This document shows positions 44,846 through 53,520 of a DNA stretch of 53,520 nt, piece after piece; within the stretch, counting starts at the first letter, position 1; every line of letters starts with the position of its first letter. The stretch lies in IMG/VR virus record IMGVR_UViG_3300027747_000997, positions 1-53,520 of that record; one strand, written 5' to 3'. Origin of the DNA: a virus. The translations under genes and the position numbers were made by a program. Under the pieces are notes generated by a model. It was not told the origin of the DNA, ran no database searches, and saw only the letters and a list, made by a program, of their open reading frames with translations.

Positions 44846-46288
44846 TTATTTTGCGATTACATATCTACCAGAAGAAGGTGACATAGCAGATGCATACATA
44901 TAAATTTCCATTATAACATTATTTTTTTTAATTTGTAAATTTATATCTTTTTGTGTTACGTTTTCTTTAGTAATATCTTGCACTCTTCTACCTTCAGTAA
45001 AATAAGCCCTTATCAATCCTTCAAAACTGCCAACTATATGTGTAATACTTAATAATATTCTTTCATTTTGATAAGTTTCATATAGTGTTGGTTTTAAATT
45101 CATAATTGAGTTAATATTAGTCATACCAAGTTTTTTTTTATAATCAAATCTACCATTTGATTTTAGAATTTGTTCAATGTGTTCTTTTGTAGCTTCTATC
45201 TTTTTTATTTCAGCTTTTAATTGTAGGCCAGTTGTTTTTTTTCCTGTTTCTTTTTTTACCATATTTGAATACTTTGTATTCAAATTATCAATTCCAGTTT
45301 TATAATCAGTGACACCTTTGTTATAAGAAACAACTAATTTTTTAGCATAATTAGAATCAACCCGGGCCCAAAGGTCAGTAAATCCTGTTGCACTTGAACT
45401 ATTTGTTCCAGTTCCAAAACTAGTTAAAGAACCAAGCCTAGAATTTTTACCCTCAATCTCAACTTTTACTGATAAACTTACTCCTAAATTTTCACTATAA
45501 GGATCATGTCTTATTTTAATAAATGGTTTGGTTTTTGAACTACCAAAATATATTGCAATGTCTCTATCTGTTCCCTTATTTTCAGAAATATCTAGATATT
45601 TAACATTTTCTAATATTTTTTGATTTTCTTCTTCTGTAAAATTAATTCTGTAAATATCAACTTTATCTGGAGCTTTCTTTAAAGAAACTCCTAATAAATC
45701 TCCAGATTCTATTAAACCATTCATAAGTTGATTTAAATTTATAAAATTAAATCCTTGAGGTGGTTTACTAACATAGTCTTGAATTTTTTTCTCTGCATTT
45801 TTAGAAGCAAAATATATATCTGCTGGACTCCATTTATTTACATCTCCAAATAATTTGTCTTGTTTGTTTGCAATCTTAAACAGTTCTTCAATATCTTCCA
45901 TCACAGACCTACCACCTTTAGCTCCACGATAATATAAGAAATCTGTCCATCCTGGTCTTTGAATTTTCTTAAAATCTTCGTCTATTTCATCTATATCGTC
46001 AATGAGTTTTATAGCAACATTTATTGACGATTTATACCAATCAACATCTTTATTTAAAATCTTCTCTATTAATTCCAACCCAACGCCAGTAGTTTTTATT
46101 TTTGAAAATGAATCAGTTACTAATTTTTTATTGTTTGATTTAAATTCACCATATGTTGGATATCCAATTGGACGAGGTTGATAATTTAAAACTTTTTTAG
46201 CTTTTGCTGCTCCAAGAAAGTCAGCCATAGCACAAAATAGTGCTTGAGCACTTTCAAAAGCTTTTGTGTCGCTATCACTCTCTGCCAT
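44846..46288 (-). CDS. 480-residue protein of unknown function
   Basis: ATG 46288 with AGGAGT upstream and a TATAAATA late promoter 27 bp before it, so probably a late or virion gene. Lys/Asn/Ile-rich. Starts MAESDSDTKAFESAQALFCA and has RGAKGGRSVMEDIEELFKI and TEGRRVQDITKENVTQKDIN. No motif or fold is recognised. It lies between a DNA methylase and the sugar cluster. Confidence 0.7.
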   Translation of the reverse strand: MAESDSDTKAFESAQALFCAMADFLGAAKAKKVLNYQPRPIGYPTYGEFKSNNKKLVTDSFSKIKTTGVGLELIEKILNKDVDWYKSSINVAIKLIDDIDEIDEDFKKIQRPGWTDFLYYRGAKGGRSVMEDIEELFKIANKQDKLFGDVNKWSPADIYFASKNAEKKIQDYVSKPPQGFNFINLNQLMNGLIESGDLLGVSLKKAPDKVDIYRINFTEEENQKILENVKYLDISENKGTDRDIAIYFGSSKTKPFIKIRHDPYSENLGVSLSVKVEIEGKNSRLGSLTSFGTGTNSSSATGFTDLWARVDSNYAKKLVVSYNKGVTDYKTGIDNLNTKYSNMVKKETGKKTTGLQLKAEIKKIEATKEHIEQILKSNGRFDYKKKLGMTNINSIMNLKPTLYETYQNERILLSITHIVGSFEGLIRAYFTEGRRVQDITKENVTQKDINLQIKKNNVIMEIYMYASAMSPSSGRYVIAK

Positions 46289-46314
46289 ATAATACTCCTA
46301 TTAATTTATTGAAT

Positions 46315-46322
46315 TATTTATA
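46315..46322 (-). promoter_or_regulatory. T4-type late promoter
   Basis: Minus-strand TATAAATA (46322 to 46315), exact consensus, giving a leader of about 21 nt before ATG 46288. It overlaps the end of the methylase gene region. Confidence 0.75.
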
Positions 46323-47594
46323 CTATTCAAAAAATGATTCTAAGGTAGATTTTTCTGTCTTTGGATATTCTGAATTTCCTCTACGAAATACCCAGACTGG
46401 TTCAATAAACACACCTTTATGCTCTGCCGTATTTGGTCTTGCCATCATACGCATACCTATCTTACCAACATAAAAAGAGTCTTTAAATGACTTAAAATGA
46501 TCGACCATGTCATCACATAGATTGAGTCGTTTAGACCCCTTGGTGCGCGGTTCTATGATGTTTATCATCATGTATCCGTTGTGTTTGATTGTCTTCCAAA
46601 CAGCCTCAGTTACCTTAAAGAAGAAGTCATATTTCCATCCTTTAAACGAATCATACCTTGCCCACGATTGATTATCTACCTTATCATTATCTGTACCATA
46701 TTTCTCTGTTTCAAAATATGGCGGAGAGGTAAAGTAGAAATCAAAGGTATCAACATACAAATCCCAATTCACATCTTCGGATGGTAAGTTCCATATCTTA
46801 ACTGTTTTTAAACCAATGCATTCAAAATAATCTTTCGTTTCAATTAACTGTGGTTTTCCACCAATCATTGTTTCATAAGCTATACATTGTTTTTTATACA
46901 CCTCAAATACATCAGGATTAGGATCACAACCAACGTACAACTTAGTTCCTGGTGTTCCATAGAAACCAGCAAGCCTATCACCCCAACCACAAGATGTATC
47001 TAATACATTTATTGCATTATGTTTTTCATATAATGCCTTTGCAACTGATGGTTTGAATTGTGTTGCGGTATATACACCAAGTCTAAAGGCTTCACGAAAA
47101 GAGATTTCATTTAAATCTTTATCTTGCATAACACCTGGACGCCAAAATGTCCAATTCATCTTACTCAGCTTGTCTTTATTATTCCATATGTCTGACGGTG
47201 CGAATGATGAATTCGATCCACACTTCATTCTATTTTTTTGTTGAAAATAATCACTTACTTTGTTGAAGAAATTAGATTTATCAATAACACCCAAAGGCAT
47301 ATCTGAATATTTGTATTTGTATTCATATCTTTCTTCAACAACATCAAAGTCTTTATATTGATCGTAATGCTGTCGGTGATAAAAATTTCTGAATGAGGTT
47401 TCTATCTCATGATATTCATATTCATTTGTTGGAAAAGGAATATTGTTTCGATGCACATATTCAGCCAAAGATTGACGAATATCATCTTTATCATATTGAG
47501 CTATAAACTCAAGCCAAGCAGAATTACTGATATTAGGAATGCCACGAGCATCACAGTTATCGGCAAAGTATTTTACTATTTCTTCTTTAATCAT
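46323..47594 (-). CDS. DNA methyltransferase-like protein
   Basis: 423 residues. Motif I is VLDTSCGWGDRLAGFYG (about residues 197-213) and motif IV is TSPPYF (289-294), the S/TPPY form of N4-cytosine or N6-adenine methylases. The first 190 residues are unmatched and may select the target. It could protect phage DNA from host restriction, or modify other nucleic acid. Confidence 0.8.
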   Translation of the reverse strand: MIKEEIVKYFADNCDARGIPNISNSAWLEFIAQYDKDDIRQSLAEYVHRNNIPFPTNEYEYHEIETSFRNFYHRQHYDQYKDFDVVEERYEYKYKYSDMPLGVIDKSNFFNKVSDYFQQKNRMKCGSNSSFAPSDIWNNKDKLSKMNWTFWRPGVMQDKDLNEISFREAFRLGVYTATQFKPSVAKALYEKHNAINVLDTSCGWGDRLAGFYGTPGTKLYVGCDPNPDVFEVYKKQCIAYETMIGGKPQLIETKDYFECIGLKTVKIWNLPSEDVNWDLYVDTFDFYFTSPPYFETEKYGTDNDKVDNQSWARYDSFKGWKYDFFFKVTEAVWKTIKHNGYMMINIIEPRTKGSKRLNLCDDMVDHFKSFKDSFYVGKIGMRMMARPNTAEHKGVFIEPVWVFRRGNSEYPKTEKSTLESFFE

Positions 47595-48190
47595 AAGGAT
47601 ATTTTATCTTCAAATTTGTAGCACTTCTTTAAAAATCTATTATACACTATCGAATCATTTTTTGCAAACAATTCTTGGTACTTTTCCATAATACACGAAA
47701 AGCTTAGTAGTCTAAGGTCTATTACTGCCTCTAGAGCATAGGCGTCAATCTCATCATAGTCGCCGTAATATTCCATATCATATTTTAATTCTTCATCAGC
47801 AACCGTGCTTCGGTATTTCCTACAAAATACCTTTCCTCTTTTACGAAATTGATAACGGTGTCTCTTCTCATGTACATAAGTCTTAAACATTTCATCAATG
47901 ATTAGTTTAGCACCACCCTCACAAATGTCAAATTGTATTTTCTTATCATCTTCGTTAAACACAATATACAATTCAATAGAGCTATCACCAAACTGTTTCA
48001 TTGGATCAAAGAAACCACCAATCGTGTAACCACTCAATGCAGCGTTAGACTCATCAATGATTCGACTAACAGGTATGTTATGTTGTTTCATCATCTTACG
48101 AGACCAATACATTATCTGCCCCATAGTTTTAGCACCAACAAACTTTGGAGCAAAGGAATGCATCTTCTTATATAGGGCTTTATACTTCAT
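47591..48190 (-). CDS. HEXXH putative metalloprotein
   Basis: 199 residues. The zinc-binding motif is VHEKRHRYQFRKRG (His107, Glu108, His111) and a third ligand could be in EIDAYALEA (Glu147), a gluzincin-like arrangement. Basic residues surround it. A minimal metalloprotease or structural metal protein; substrate unknown. It ends next to the helicase gene. Confidence 0.7.
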   Translation of the reverse strand: MKYKALYKKMHSFAPKFVGAKTMGQIMYWSRKMMKQHNIPVSRIIDESNAALSGYTIGGFFDPMKQFGDSSIELYIVFNEDDKKIQFDICEGGAKLIIDEMFKTYVHEKRHRYQFRKRGKVFCRKYRSTVADEELKYDMEYYGDYDEIDAYALEAVIDLRLLSFSCIMEKYQELFAKNDSIVYNRFLKKCYKFEDKISL

Positions 48191-49587
48191 TATATCTTAA
48201 CACCGTCAAACTTGGAATTGAATCTACGTTCTCTGTTACCAAATGTGTTCAATGGCTTATCATCATCAGGTACACCAGTATCTACAATACCGGTCTGAGC
48301 AGATGGTTCTGCATCATACAACCGCATCTTGGATCTATCAACACCAACAACAAATCGTTTATACAGGTTTGGATCACCATAGCGATTCTTCAGTTGTTTA
48401 ACCATAATCTGATTCAACTGTTCAAGTTCTTCTGTACTAATCAAAGCAAACATAAAATCGGCCGTTGCAGGCAAACCAAATGACTCTGAAGTATCTTCTA
48501 GACCAACATCGGTGTTACTGAAACCACTACGAGTTGTTTGTGTGGCACTCACAACAGGCACAGCAAACTCTACAGCCAGACCTCTCAATTCTTCTGCAAT
48601 AGATTTAATATAGGCATATGAATTGATACTTGCACCCATCTTAATTCTACTTGAACAACAGATGTTCAGGTAATCAATAAAGATAATATCTGGTGTAAAA
48701 TTCTTCTTCAGTTTTAACTCATTCAACAAAGAACGGAAATGTCCCGCATGAGCAGAAGCTGTTGGATATTCTTTGATGATTAGTTTACCTTGTGTCTTAT
48801 CTTTCAGGACACCAAACTTACGCAGGTAATCTTCACGGGTCAATGTTTGTAATTCACTCAGGTCAACATTCAATAAGTTTGCATCAATACGTTCAGCAAT
48901 TCTTTCTTCTGCCATTTCCATCGTGATATACAATACATTCTTACCTTGACTCAAAGCCGCAGCAGAGCAATGGCACATGAACAAGGATTTACCAACACCA
49001 GTTCCAGCCAATGCGATGTTCAAGGTCTTAACTGGAAAACCACCCTTTGTAATTTTGTTGAACAAGTCAAGGTCAAATCGAATACGAGATTCAACACGGT
49101 GATAGAAATCATACCGTGAATCTGAATCGTTTAAGTAATCATGACCAACAGAGTTATCAAATGAAATGCCAAGAGCATCACTCAATAGTTTTGGGATTTC
49201 ACCTTTAGATTTCATGTGTGTCTTGTCATCTAGAATTGAAACAGATTCCATGATGGCGTTATATATGGCTTTGTCCTGGCAAAACTTTTCTGTTTGCTCT
49301 GTTAACCATTGTTGTTCACTTGGATCTTTATCATCATGTATTTCATTTAGCAAAGTAATTGCATTACGGACTTCTGGTTCTGACAAATTACTTTCGGTGA
49401 AATTGATGACTAGAGCTTCGTGTGTTGGTAGGGTTTTAAACTTGCTTGTGAAATTATATATTGCTTTAAATACATTTCTTTCCGTTAAATCCGAAAAGTA
49501 ATCTTGTTTAATGAATGGTACGACTTTACGAGCATACTCTTCACAATAAATCAGATTCTTCAGGATCGTGGTTTCCAATCTTTTCAT
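48190..49587 (-). CDS. Replicative DNA helicase, gp41/DnaB type
   Basis: 465 residues from ATG 49587; an upstream GTG is less likely as AAGGG lies before this ATG. RecA-like core with Walker A AGTGVGKS (about residues 195-202), IIFIDYLNICCS as Walker B, and SATQTTRSG as a sensor region. The N-terminal helical region matches DnaB-type helicases, so this is T4 gp41, partner of the primase at 22848-23876. Confidence 0.93.
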   Translation of the reverse strand: MKRLETTILKNLIYCEEYARKVVPFIKQDYFSDLTERNVFKAIYNFTSKFKTLPTHEALVINFTESNLSEPEVRNAITLLNEIHDDKDPSEQQWLTEQTEKFCQDKAIYNAIMESVSILDDKTHMKSKGEIPKLLSDALGISFDNSVGHDYLNDSDSRYDFYHRVESRIRFDLDLFNKITKGGFPVKTLNIALAGTGVGKSLFMCHCSAAALSQGKNVLYITMEMAEERIAERIDANLLNVDLSELQTLTREDYLRKFGVLKDKTQGKLIIKEYPTASAHAGHFRSLLNELKLKKNFTPDIIFIDYLNICCSSRIKMGASINSYAYIKSIAEELRGLAVEFAVPVVSATQTTRSGFSNTDVGLEDTSESFGLPATADFMFALISTEELEQLNQIMVKQLKNRYGDPNLYKRFVVGVDRSKMRLYDAEPSAQTGIVDTGVPDDDKPLNTFGNRERRFNSKFDGVKI

Positions 49588-49882
49588 TATCACCCTTAGT
49601 TAAAATTTCAGAAAGTACATCTCCCATTATTGTAACAAATCCCTCATCTTTTTGCAAGAGGTCTATGTCGTGTTTGCCTGGGTTAACTAATGTAAATCCA
49701 AACTCTAACGTGGCAAATTCACCTTGCTCTTTTACTCGGACTTTGCCATAATGGTAGACTACACCAGAATACTCACCTTTGAGTACCATAATGCCTGTAA
49801 GGTCAGAATCGGTGAAGTCTATAAATTTATAGTCCTCACCTTCCTTCGGCACTATCTTTTTCTTGCGGCCGAAATTAAACAT
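49541..49882 (-). CDS. Conserved protein between uvsX and the helicase
   Basis: 113 residues. Beta-rich and acidic at the C-terminus (NEKIGNHDPEESDLL). MFNFGRKKKIVPKEGEDYKF starts it; GIMVLKGEYSGVVYHYGKV follows. I recall this small gene at the same place in other T4-type phages. Its 3' part overlaps the helicase start by about 47 bp in another frame. Confidence 0.75.
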   Translation of the reverse strand: MFNFGRKKKIVPKEGEDYKFIDFTDSDLTGIMVLKGEYSGVVYHYGKVRVKEQGEFATLEFGFTLVNPGKHDIDLLQKDEGFVTIMGDVLSEILTKGDNEKIGNHDPEESDLL

Positions 49883-50976
49883 TACTCATCATCCTCTTGT
49901 AGTAATTGTGATTCAGGTTCTTCTAATTCTTCTTCATCTTGCAACAAACTACCGTATGCAATGCCGTATTTTTGCTTGATGTGTTCTTTGAATTTTTCAC
50001 TCTTCATAATTGGATTCCAAAATTCAGAAGTCTGTGTTTTGTCAAATGGCATCATTTCACCGACTTCACCAGTTTCTTGGTCAACCACAGCATAGCCAGT
50101 TGAACGACTATACTTACCAACTGAAACCATATTTGCTTCGGTTGCTAATTCTAATAGACCAGAATATTTTTGAATACCACCATCAAATGTAACTAAGAAG
50201 GGAAACTTTGACTTCTCTTTTACGAAACGAGATTTCTCAATATTGATTGTAAAATTATAACCAAGCAATTCTTTATCACCAGATGCTGATTTTTCTTGTG
50301 CTTTACCAATAATGAAAACTTGATTAGCAGAATACATACCACCAGTACCACCAGACATGACAGCCTTAGAGTACATCTCCATTGTTTGATAGGTGTGATT
50401 AACCGCAATCATTGGCAGGTCTTTTATAGTCAAGTGTGGCGTAACAATACGCCACAATGATTTCATTACACGAGCTCTTGTCATATCTGCAACAGATTTA
50501 CCATCTAGCGCATCTTCAACTTCTTTTTTGGATGCCAAATTACCAACAGAATCAATAAAAATAATAGCTTTATCACCACGCTCAATAACTTCAAGTCGTT
50601 GTGAAATATCAAACTTCAATTGTTCAAGGTGTTCGATTTGTATATGAATAACACGGCTGGTGTCGATACCATTTGTTTGAATATACTCTGGTGTAATACC
50701 AAATTCAGAATCATAGAATAGACAAACAGCATCTTTGTATTTGTCCATGTAGGCCTTAACAAGAACCAGACCTAGTAATGATTTGAAATGTCGTGATGGA
50801 CCGGCAAGAAAAGTTAAACCGGAAATAAGACCGCCTTCTGGATCAGCAGACATGGCAATATTAATAATTGGCACATCTGTTACGATTGGGTCTTTTTTGT
50901 TGAAGAATGTTGATTCACTCAATACTTCTGCCGATTTGATCGAACCGGACTTTTTTAGTTTGTCTAATAGACTCAT
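49882..50976 (-). CDS. uvsX: UvsX recombinase (RecA-like)
   Basis: 364 residues. P-loop GPSRHFKSLLG (about residues 59-69), Walker B AIIFIDSVGNLAS, and the conserved MSGGTGGMYSANQVFIIGK block. It drives strand exchange in recombination-dependent replication. An acidic C-terminus (DEEELEEPESQLLQEDDE) is typical of UvsX. Confidence 0.95.
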   Translation of the reverse strand: MSLLDKLKKSGSIKSAEVLSESTFFNKKDPIVTDVPIINIAMSADPEGGLISGLTFLAGPSRHFKSLLGLVLVKAYMDKYKDAVCLFYDSEFGITPEYIQTNGIDTSRVIHIQIEHLEQLKFDISQRLEVIERGDKAIIFIDSVGNLASKKEVEDALDGKSVADMTRARVMKSLWRIVTPHLTIKDLPMIAVNHTYQTMEMYSKAVMSGGTGGMYSANQVFIIGKAQEKSASGDKELLGYNFTINIEKSRFVKEKSKFPFLVTFDGGIQKYSGLLELATEANMVSVGKYSRSTGYAVVDQETGEVGEMMPFDKTQTSEFWNPIMKSEKFKEHIKQKYGIAYGSLLQDEEELEEPESQLLQEDDE

Positions 50977-51004
50977 TTGTTTTCCTTAATGTTGATTGTT
51001 TTAA

Positions 51005-51023
51005 AGAGGGTTACTATCCCTCT
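51005..51023 (-). terminator. Hairpin between the hydroxylase and uvsX genes
   Basis: AGAGGG/CCCTCT 6-bp stem with a 7-nt loop, followed on the minus strand by TTTAAAAC. It could weakly terminate the hydroxylase message; the 70-bp gap holds nothing else clear. Confidence 0.5.
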
Positions 51024-51046
51024 ACTAGTATGTATAACAGTTATTA

Positions 51047-51598
51047 CTAATATGGCTTGTTGTTTTTGTGTGGAACATCAAACACAAAGGTAATTCTTGT
51101 ACAATCGCCGACATTAACTGTGCCATGCATCTTCTTATTGTTGAACCATAATAATGTTCCAGGTTCTACAATTGTTACATCGTCTCCACAATGGTATTCA
51201 TACCTTCCCTGTATTGATAGGTGATACCTATCTTTAGTTAAGTAATATGTACCTACATCAATGTGGCTATCTACTACACCACCAATCGGTAGAGACAAAT
51301 AACCGCAACGCCTAAAATTCTTAAAGTGTCTCTGTAAGAATCTAACCATTTCGGTGTGTTTATGGAATGCTGGAGTTGGTACACATATCTCTGTATCACC
51401 AACAAAATCATTCACACTTCTTACGCCACCAACAACCAGTTGCAAAACATCAGCACTTAGTTCTTGGTAGCCATAATTCAATAAAGAATCAACATTATCC
51501 ATTTTAGACTGGCTACCCCAATCTTCTGGATGTTGTTCCAATTGTTTCAACATCTTAGAGACATTGATGCCTGTTTTTATGATTCTAATATCGTTCAA
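51047..51598 (-). CDS. Aspartyl/asparaginyl beta-hydroxylase-like protein
   Basis: 183 residues. SHIDVGTYYL supplies His112 and Asp114, KMHGTVNVG the distal His158, and TRITFVFDV the Arg168 for 2OG. WFNNKKMHG is characteristic of the hydroxylase family. It lies between the DNA polymerase and UvsX; the protein or nucleotide target is unknown. Confidence 0.85.
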   Translation of the reverse strand: MNDIRIIKTGINVSKMLKQLEQHPEDWGSQSKMDNVDSLLNYGYQELSADVLQLVVGGVRSVNDFVGDTEICVPTPAFHKHTEMVRFLQRHFKNFRRCGYLSLPIGGVVDSHIDVGTYYLTKDRYHLSIQGRYEYHCGDDVTIVEPGTLLWFNNKKMHGTVNVGDCTRITFVFDVPHKNNKPY

Positions 51599-53520
51599 TT
51601 AAAGAAATCCTGTAGTGAACTGGTTTTTTCTGTAGTCCAACCAACACAATTTAAAATCACTTTGATTGGCTCGAGAAAGGCCTTCTCAAATTGTAAATCA
51701 TAATCAATATATTCATGCAGACCAAATTCTTTTGGCAGTCTAACAGGATATGAAATCACATTATCTTTAAATTTATTTGGTTGTCTGAGATAAGTATATT
51801 TCAACTTCTCACCTTCTTTAATGTATGGGTATTGTTTATCTAAGCCGAGAGTTTTCAAATAGTGATTGTAAAGAATTGCACCACGAACTTGAATTGGTGT
51901 GCCTTTCTTATACATCATCACTTTGTCTGAGTACTCTTTTATACCATTACATCCACGAGGGAAAGAAACTTCTTCAGGTGGTAATCCCCAAAACTCTATA
52001 CGGAAATCAGCAATGAATTTATGGATATCTTCTTCTGTTCCATTCACAACAAGAGAAATAGTCTTTTTCATCTTGTCACGGATAACCGATGGTGTTGATG
52101 ATTTAACCATTTCAAGACCCATAACTTTCAGGTGTGGTTCATTGTACTGAACGCCTTCGTTATTGTATACGTTTAAGATATACCGTTTCTTGGCAGTCCA
52201 GATACCTTTGTCAGATAGGCCTTCACGTTTCATCTGCATCTTCTGAGCATAGGCATGGACATATTCAGCCAACTCTTCGTATGATTTATCAATGAACGGT
52301 TGAATCTTATCTTCACAGATTTTATCCATGAGAGAAATAACCTTTTGTTTATCGGATGTATCTTTAATAAACTTATCAACAAGTTCGGCCATGCGGAGGT
52401 AAATTGAATCTGTATCAGAAGCAATAACATAATCAGCATCTGTATTCAATAACTTATTCATATACTGATTGATCTTAGCTTCAATCCAACGAATAGACAA
52501 TTGACCGGCACTGGTTACACCAAGAGCCAAACGTAAATCATAGAAACGAAAGTATTGTGAACCAAGAGCACCGTAGGCAGAATTTAACGATAACTTCTTT
52601 GCAAGTTGTAGGTTGTTGAATCTAGCAATACGTTTTTCAATATCATACTTCTTACTTTCATCTTTCTCATTCTCATACTCTTGTTGAGCCTTGAGCATCA
52701 TCTTCTTAAATTTCTTACGATCATCATACATTTCTTCCATCATTTTAGGTAAGAAACCTTGAACATCTGTCCGAAAGAATTGGCCATTAGGTGTTAGTGT
52801 AACACCTTTCAGTTTACTTGTATCAACACTTTTATTCAACACCTTATCAACAGAAACACCATTCATAATAATACTACGCATATCATCGGTGTAATCTGCC
52901 ACTTCGATTAGTGTTTCTGGTGAAATGTTATACTGCATCATCAGGTGTGGATAAAGACTATTCAAGTCAAAACTAGCAACCCAATTGTGCAAACCAACTT
53001 GTGGTTCTTTAACATATGCACCTTCAAATGCAGAGGACTTATCTTTAGTAACTTTAGGTGGAACAACAATGCCTTTTTCCAAAAGATAGGAATAAGTCAG
53101 GGCATCCCACATACGAGTCTGTGCAAAGATATCTTCATAGTTGGACTTTGTATCGTAGGCCAAAGTAAGACCAAGCTCAAGCAACTTCAACTTATCTTCC
53201 AAGCGGATGATAAGGTCAACGTCTTTGATGTTATACTCAATAAACTTTTGAAAATTCTCACGATATAAAGCATGAAGGTTATCATACTCATCATACGAAA
53301 GTTTACTATCACCAAGTTCTGCATTAGCAATAGTCTCAAGTTTATTATCTTCTTGTGACTTGCCATTCGGCGCATACCAACGATATAACTCCATGTAATC
53401 TAATGAAGATACACCAAGGATTTCATATACAATCTTTTCGCTGTTATTAGCAGATACCTTGCGCTCACTAATCATACCCCATGGTGATAGTTTCTTAACT
53501 TCATCTTCACCTACAATTTT
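51595..53520 (-). CDS. DNA polymerase, family B, gp43-like; 5' end outside window
   Basis: 641 visible residues; the frame is open to the right edge, where KLSPWGMISERK continues it upstream. Exo III-type NIKDVDLIIRLE, motif A ASFDLNSLYPHLMMQYNIS (about residue 180 of the visible part), motif B KLSLNSAYGALGSQY and motif C ASDTDSIYL identify a replicative family B polymerase with 3'-5' exonuclease. The missing part is the N-terminal and first exonuclease motifs. Confidence 0.95.
   Translation of the reverse strand, partial: KIVGEDEVKKLSPWGMISERKVSANNSEKIVYEILGVSSLDYMELYRWYAPNGKSQEDNKLETIANAELGDSKLSYDEYDNLHALYRENFQKFIEYNIKDVDLIIRLEDKLKLLELGLTLAYDTKSNYEDIFAQTRMWDALTYSYLLEKGIVVPPKVTKDKSSAFEGAYVKEPQVGLHNWVASFDLNSLYPHLMMQYNISPETLIEVADYTDDMRSIIMNGVSVDKVLNKSVDTSKLKGVTLTPNGQFFRTDVQGFLPKMMEEMYDDRKKFKKMMLKAQQEYENEKDESKKYDIEKRIARFNNLQLAKKLSLNSAYGALGSQYFRFYDLRLALGVTSAGQLSIRWIEAKINQYMNKLLNTDADYVIASDTDSIYLRMAELVDKFIKDTSDKQKVISLMDKICEDKIQPFIDKSYEELAEYVHAYAQKMQMKREGLSDKGIWTAKKRYILNVYNNEGVQYNEPHLKVMGLEMVKSSTPSVIRDKMKKTISLVVNGTEEDIHKFIADFRIEFWGLPPEEVSFPRGCNGIKEYSDKVMMYKKGTPIQVRGAILYNHYLKTLGLDKQYPYIKEGEKLKYTYLRQPNKFKDNVISYPVRLPKEFGLHEYIDYDLQFEKAFLEPIKVILNCVGWTTEKTSSLQDFFN

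Noticed and set aside
1-53520. tRNA genes
   Set aside because: No cloverleaf or GGTTC-type T-arm with matching acceptor stem was found by eye; a dedicated search (tRNAscan-SE) would settle it.
1-53520. Integrase, repressor or attachment sites indicating a temperate phage
   Set aside because: None recognised; the gene set is that of a virulent T4-type phage.

Overview
The window is a contiguous, gene-dense piece of a virulent T4-type tailed phage (myovirus) genome. The diagnostic genes are a family B DNA polymerase like gp43, UvsX, a gp41-type helicase, a gp61-type primase, NrdA and NrdB, ThyX, PhoH, late promoters of the TATAAATA type and a virion/lysis block. Nearly every gene is on the minus strand. 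The clear exception is a homing-endonuclease-like gene at 15.9 kb. A lipoprotein and a two-component spanin-like pair point to a Gram-negative host. The small accessory genes resemble those I associate with phages of aquatic proteobacteria, but the host cannot be fixed from this sequence.

Layout, right to left in the direction of transcription. 46.3-53.5 kb: replication and recombination (gp43 C-terminal part, Asp/Asn hydroxylase, UvsX, gp41 helicase, a HEXXH protein, a DNA methylase). 44.8-46.3 kb: a 480-residue unknown protein behind a late promoter. 33.6-44.7 kb: fourteen overlapping genes for making and attaching an unusual sugar (NDP-hexose 4,6-dehydratase, an iron-sulfur 3-dehydrase of the E1/RfbH type, a valiolone-synthase-like cyclase, a sugar kinase, a nucleotidyltransferase, SDR enzymes, glycosyltransferase-like proteins, a methyltransferase and a 2OG oxygenase). 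26.2-33.6 kb: virion or prohead genes, four of which start with a T4-like capsid-targeting peptide; one is a nucleotidyltransferase-kinase fusion. 23.9-26.2 kb: lysis genes. 16.5-23.9 kb: primase, ThyX, NrdA, NrdB, a secreted nuclease, a GIY-YIG protein and PhoH. 9.4-15.7 kb: small accessory genes with MazG, a 2OG oxygenase and zinc-finger proteins. 1-9.4 kb: an early region.

The early region is organised by eleven near-identical minus-strand sigma70 promoters (TTGACN-16 bp-TATAAT, then a conserved GG-N-N-CCTGTTGA). Most have an 18-bp inverted repeat (TGTTG-N8-CAACA) just upstream. This looks like the promoter-early/stem-loop (PeSL) cassette organisation described for other T4-type phages. 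One complete cassette is duplicated as a perfect 94-bp direct repeat. One promoter of the same family points the other way, antisense to the next gene. An 18-bp perfect inverted repeat enclosing 78 nt with further hairpins lies at 7.5 kb and may be a structured RNA.

The most interesting candidates for an undescribed system are the cyclitol/deoxysugar gene cluster, the set of apparently capsid-targeted enzymes and modular polyproteins, and the early promoter/stem-loop network. No tRNA gene and no CRISPR array was seen.
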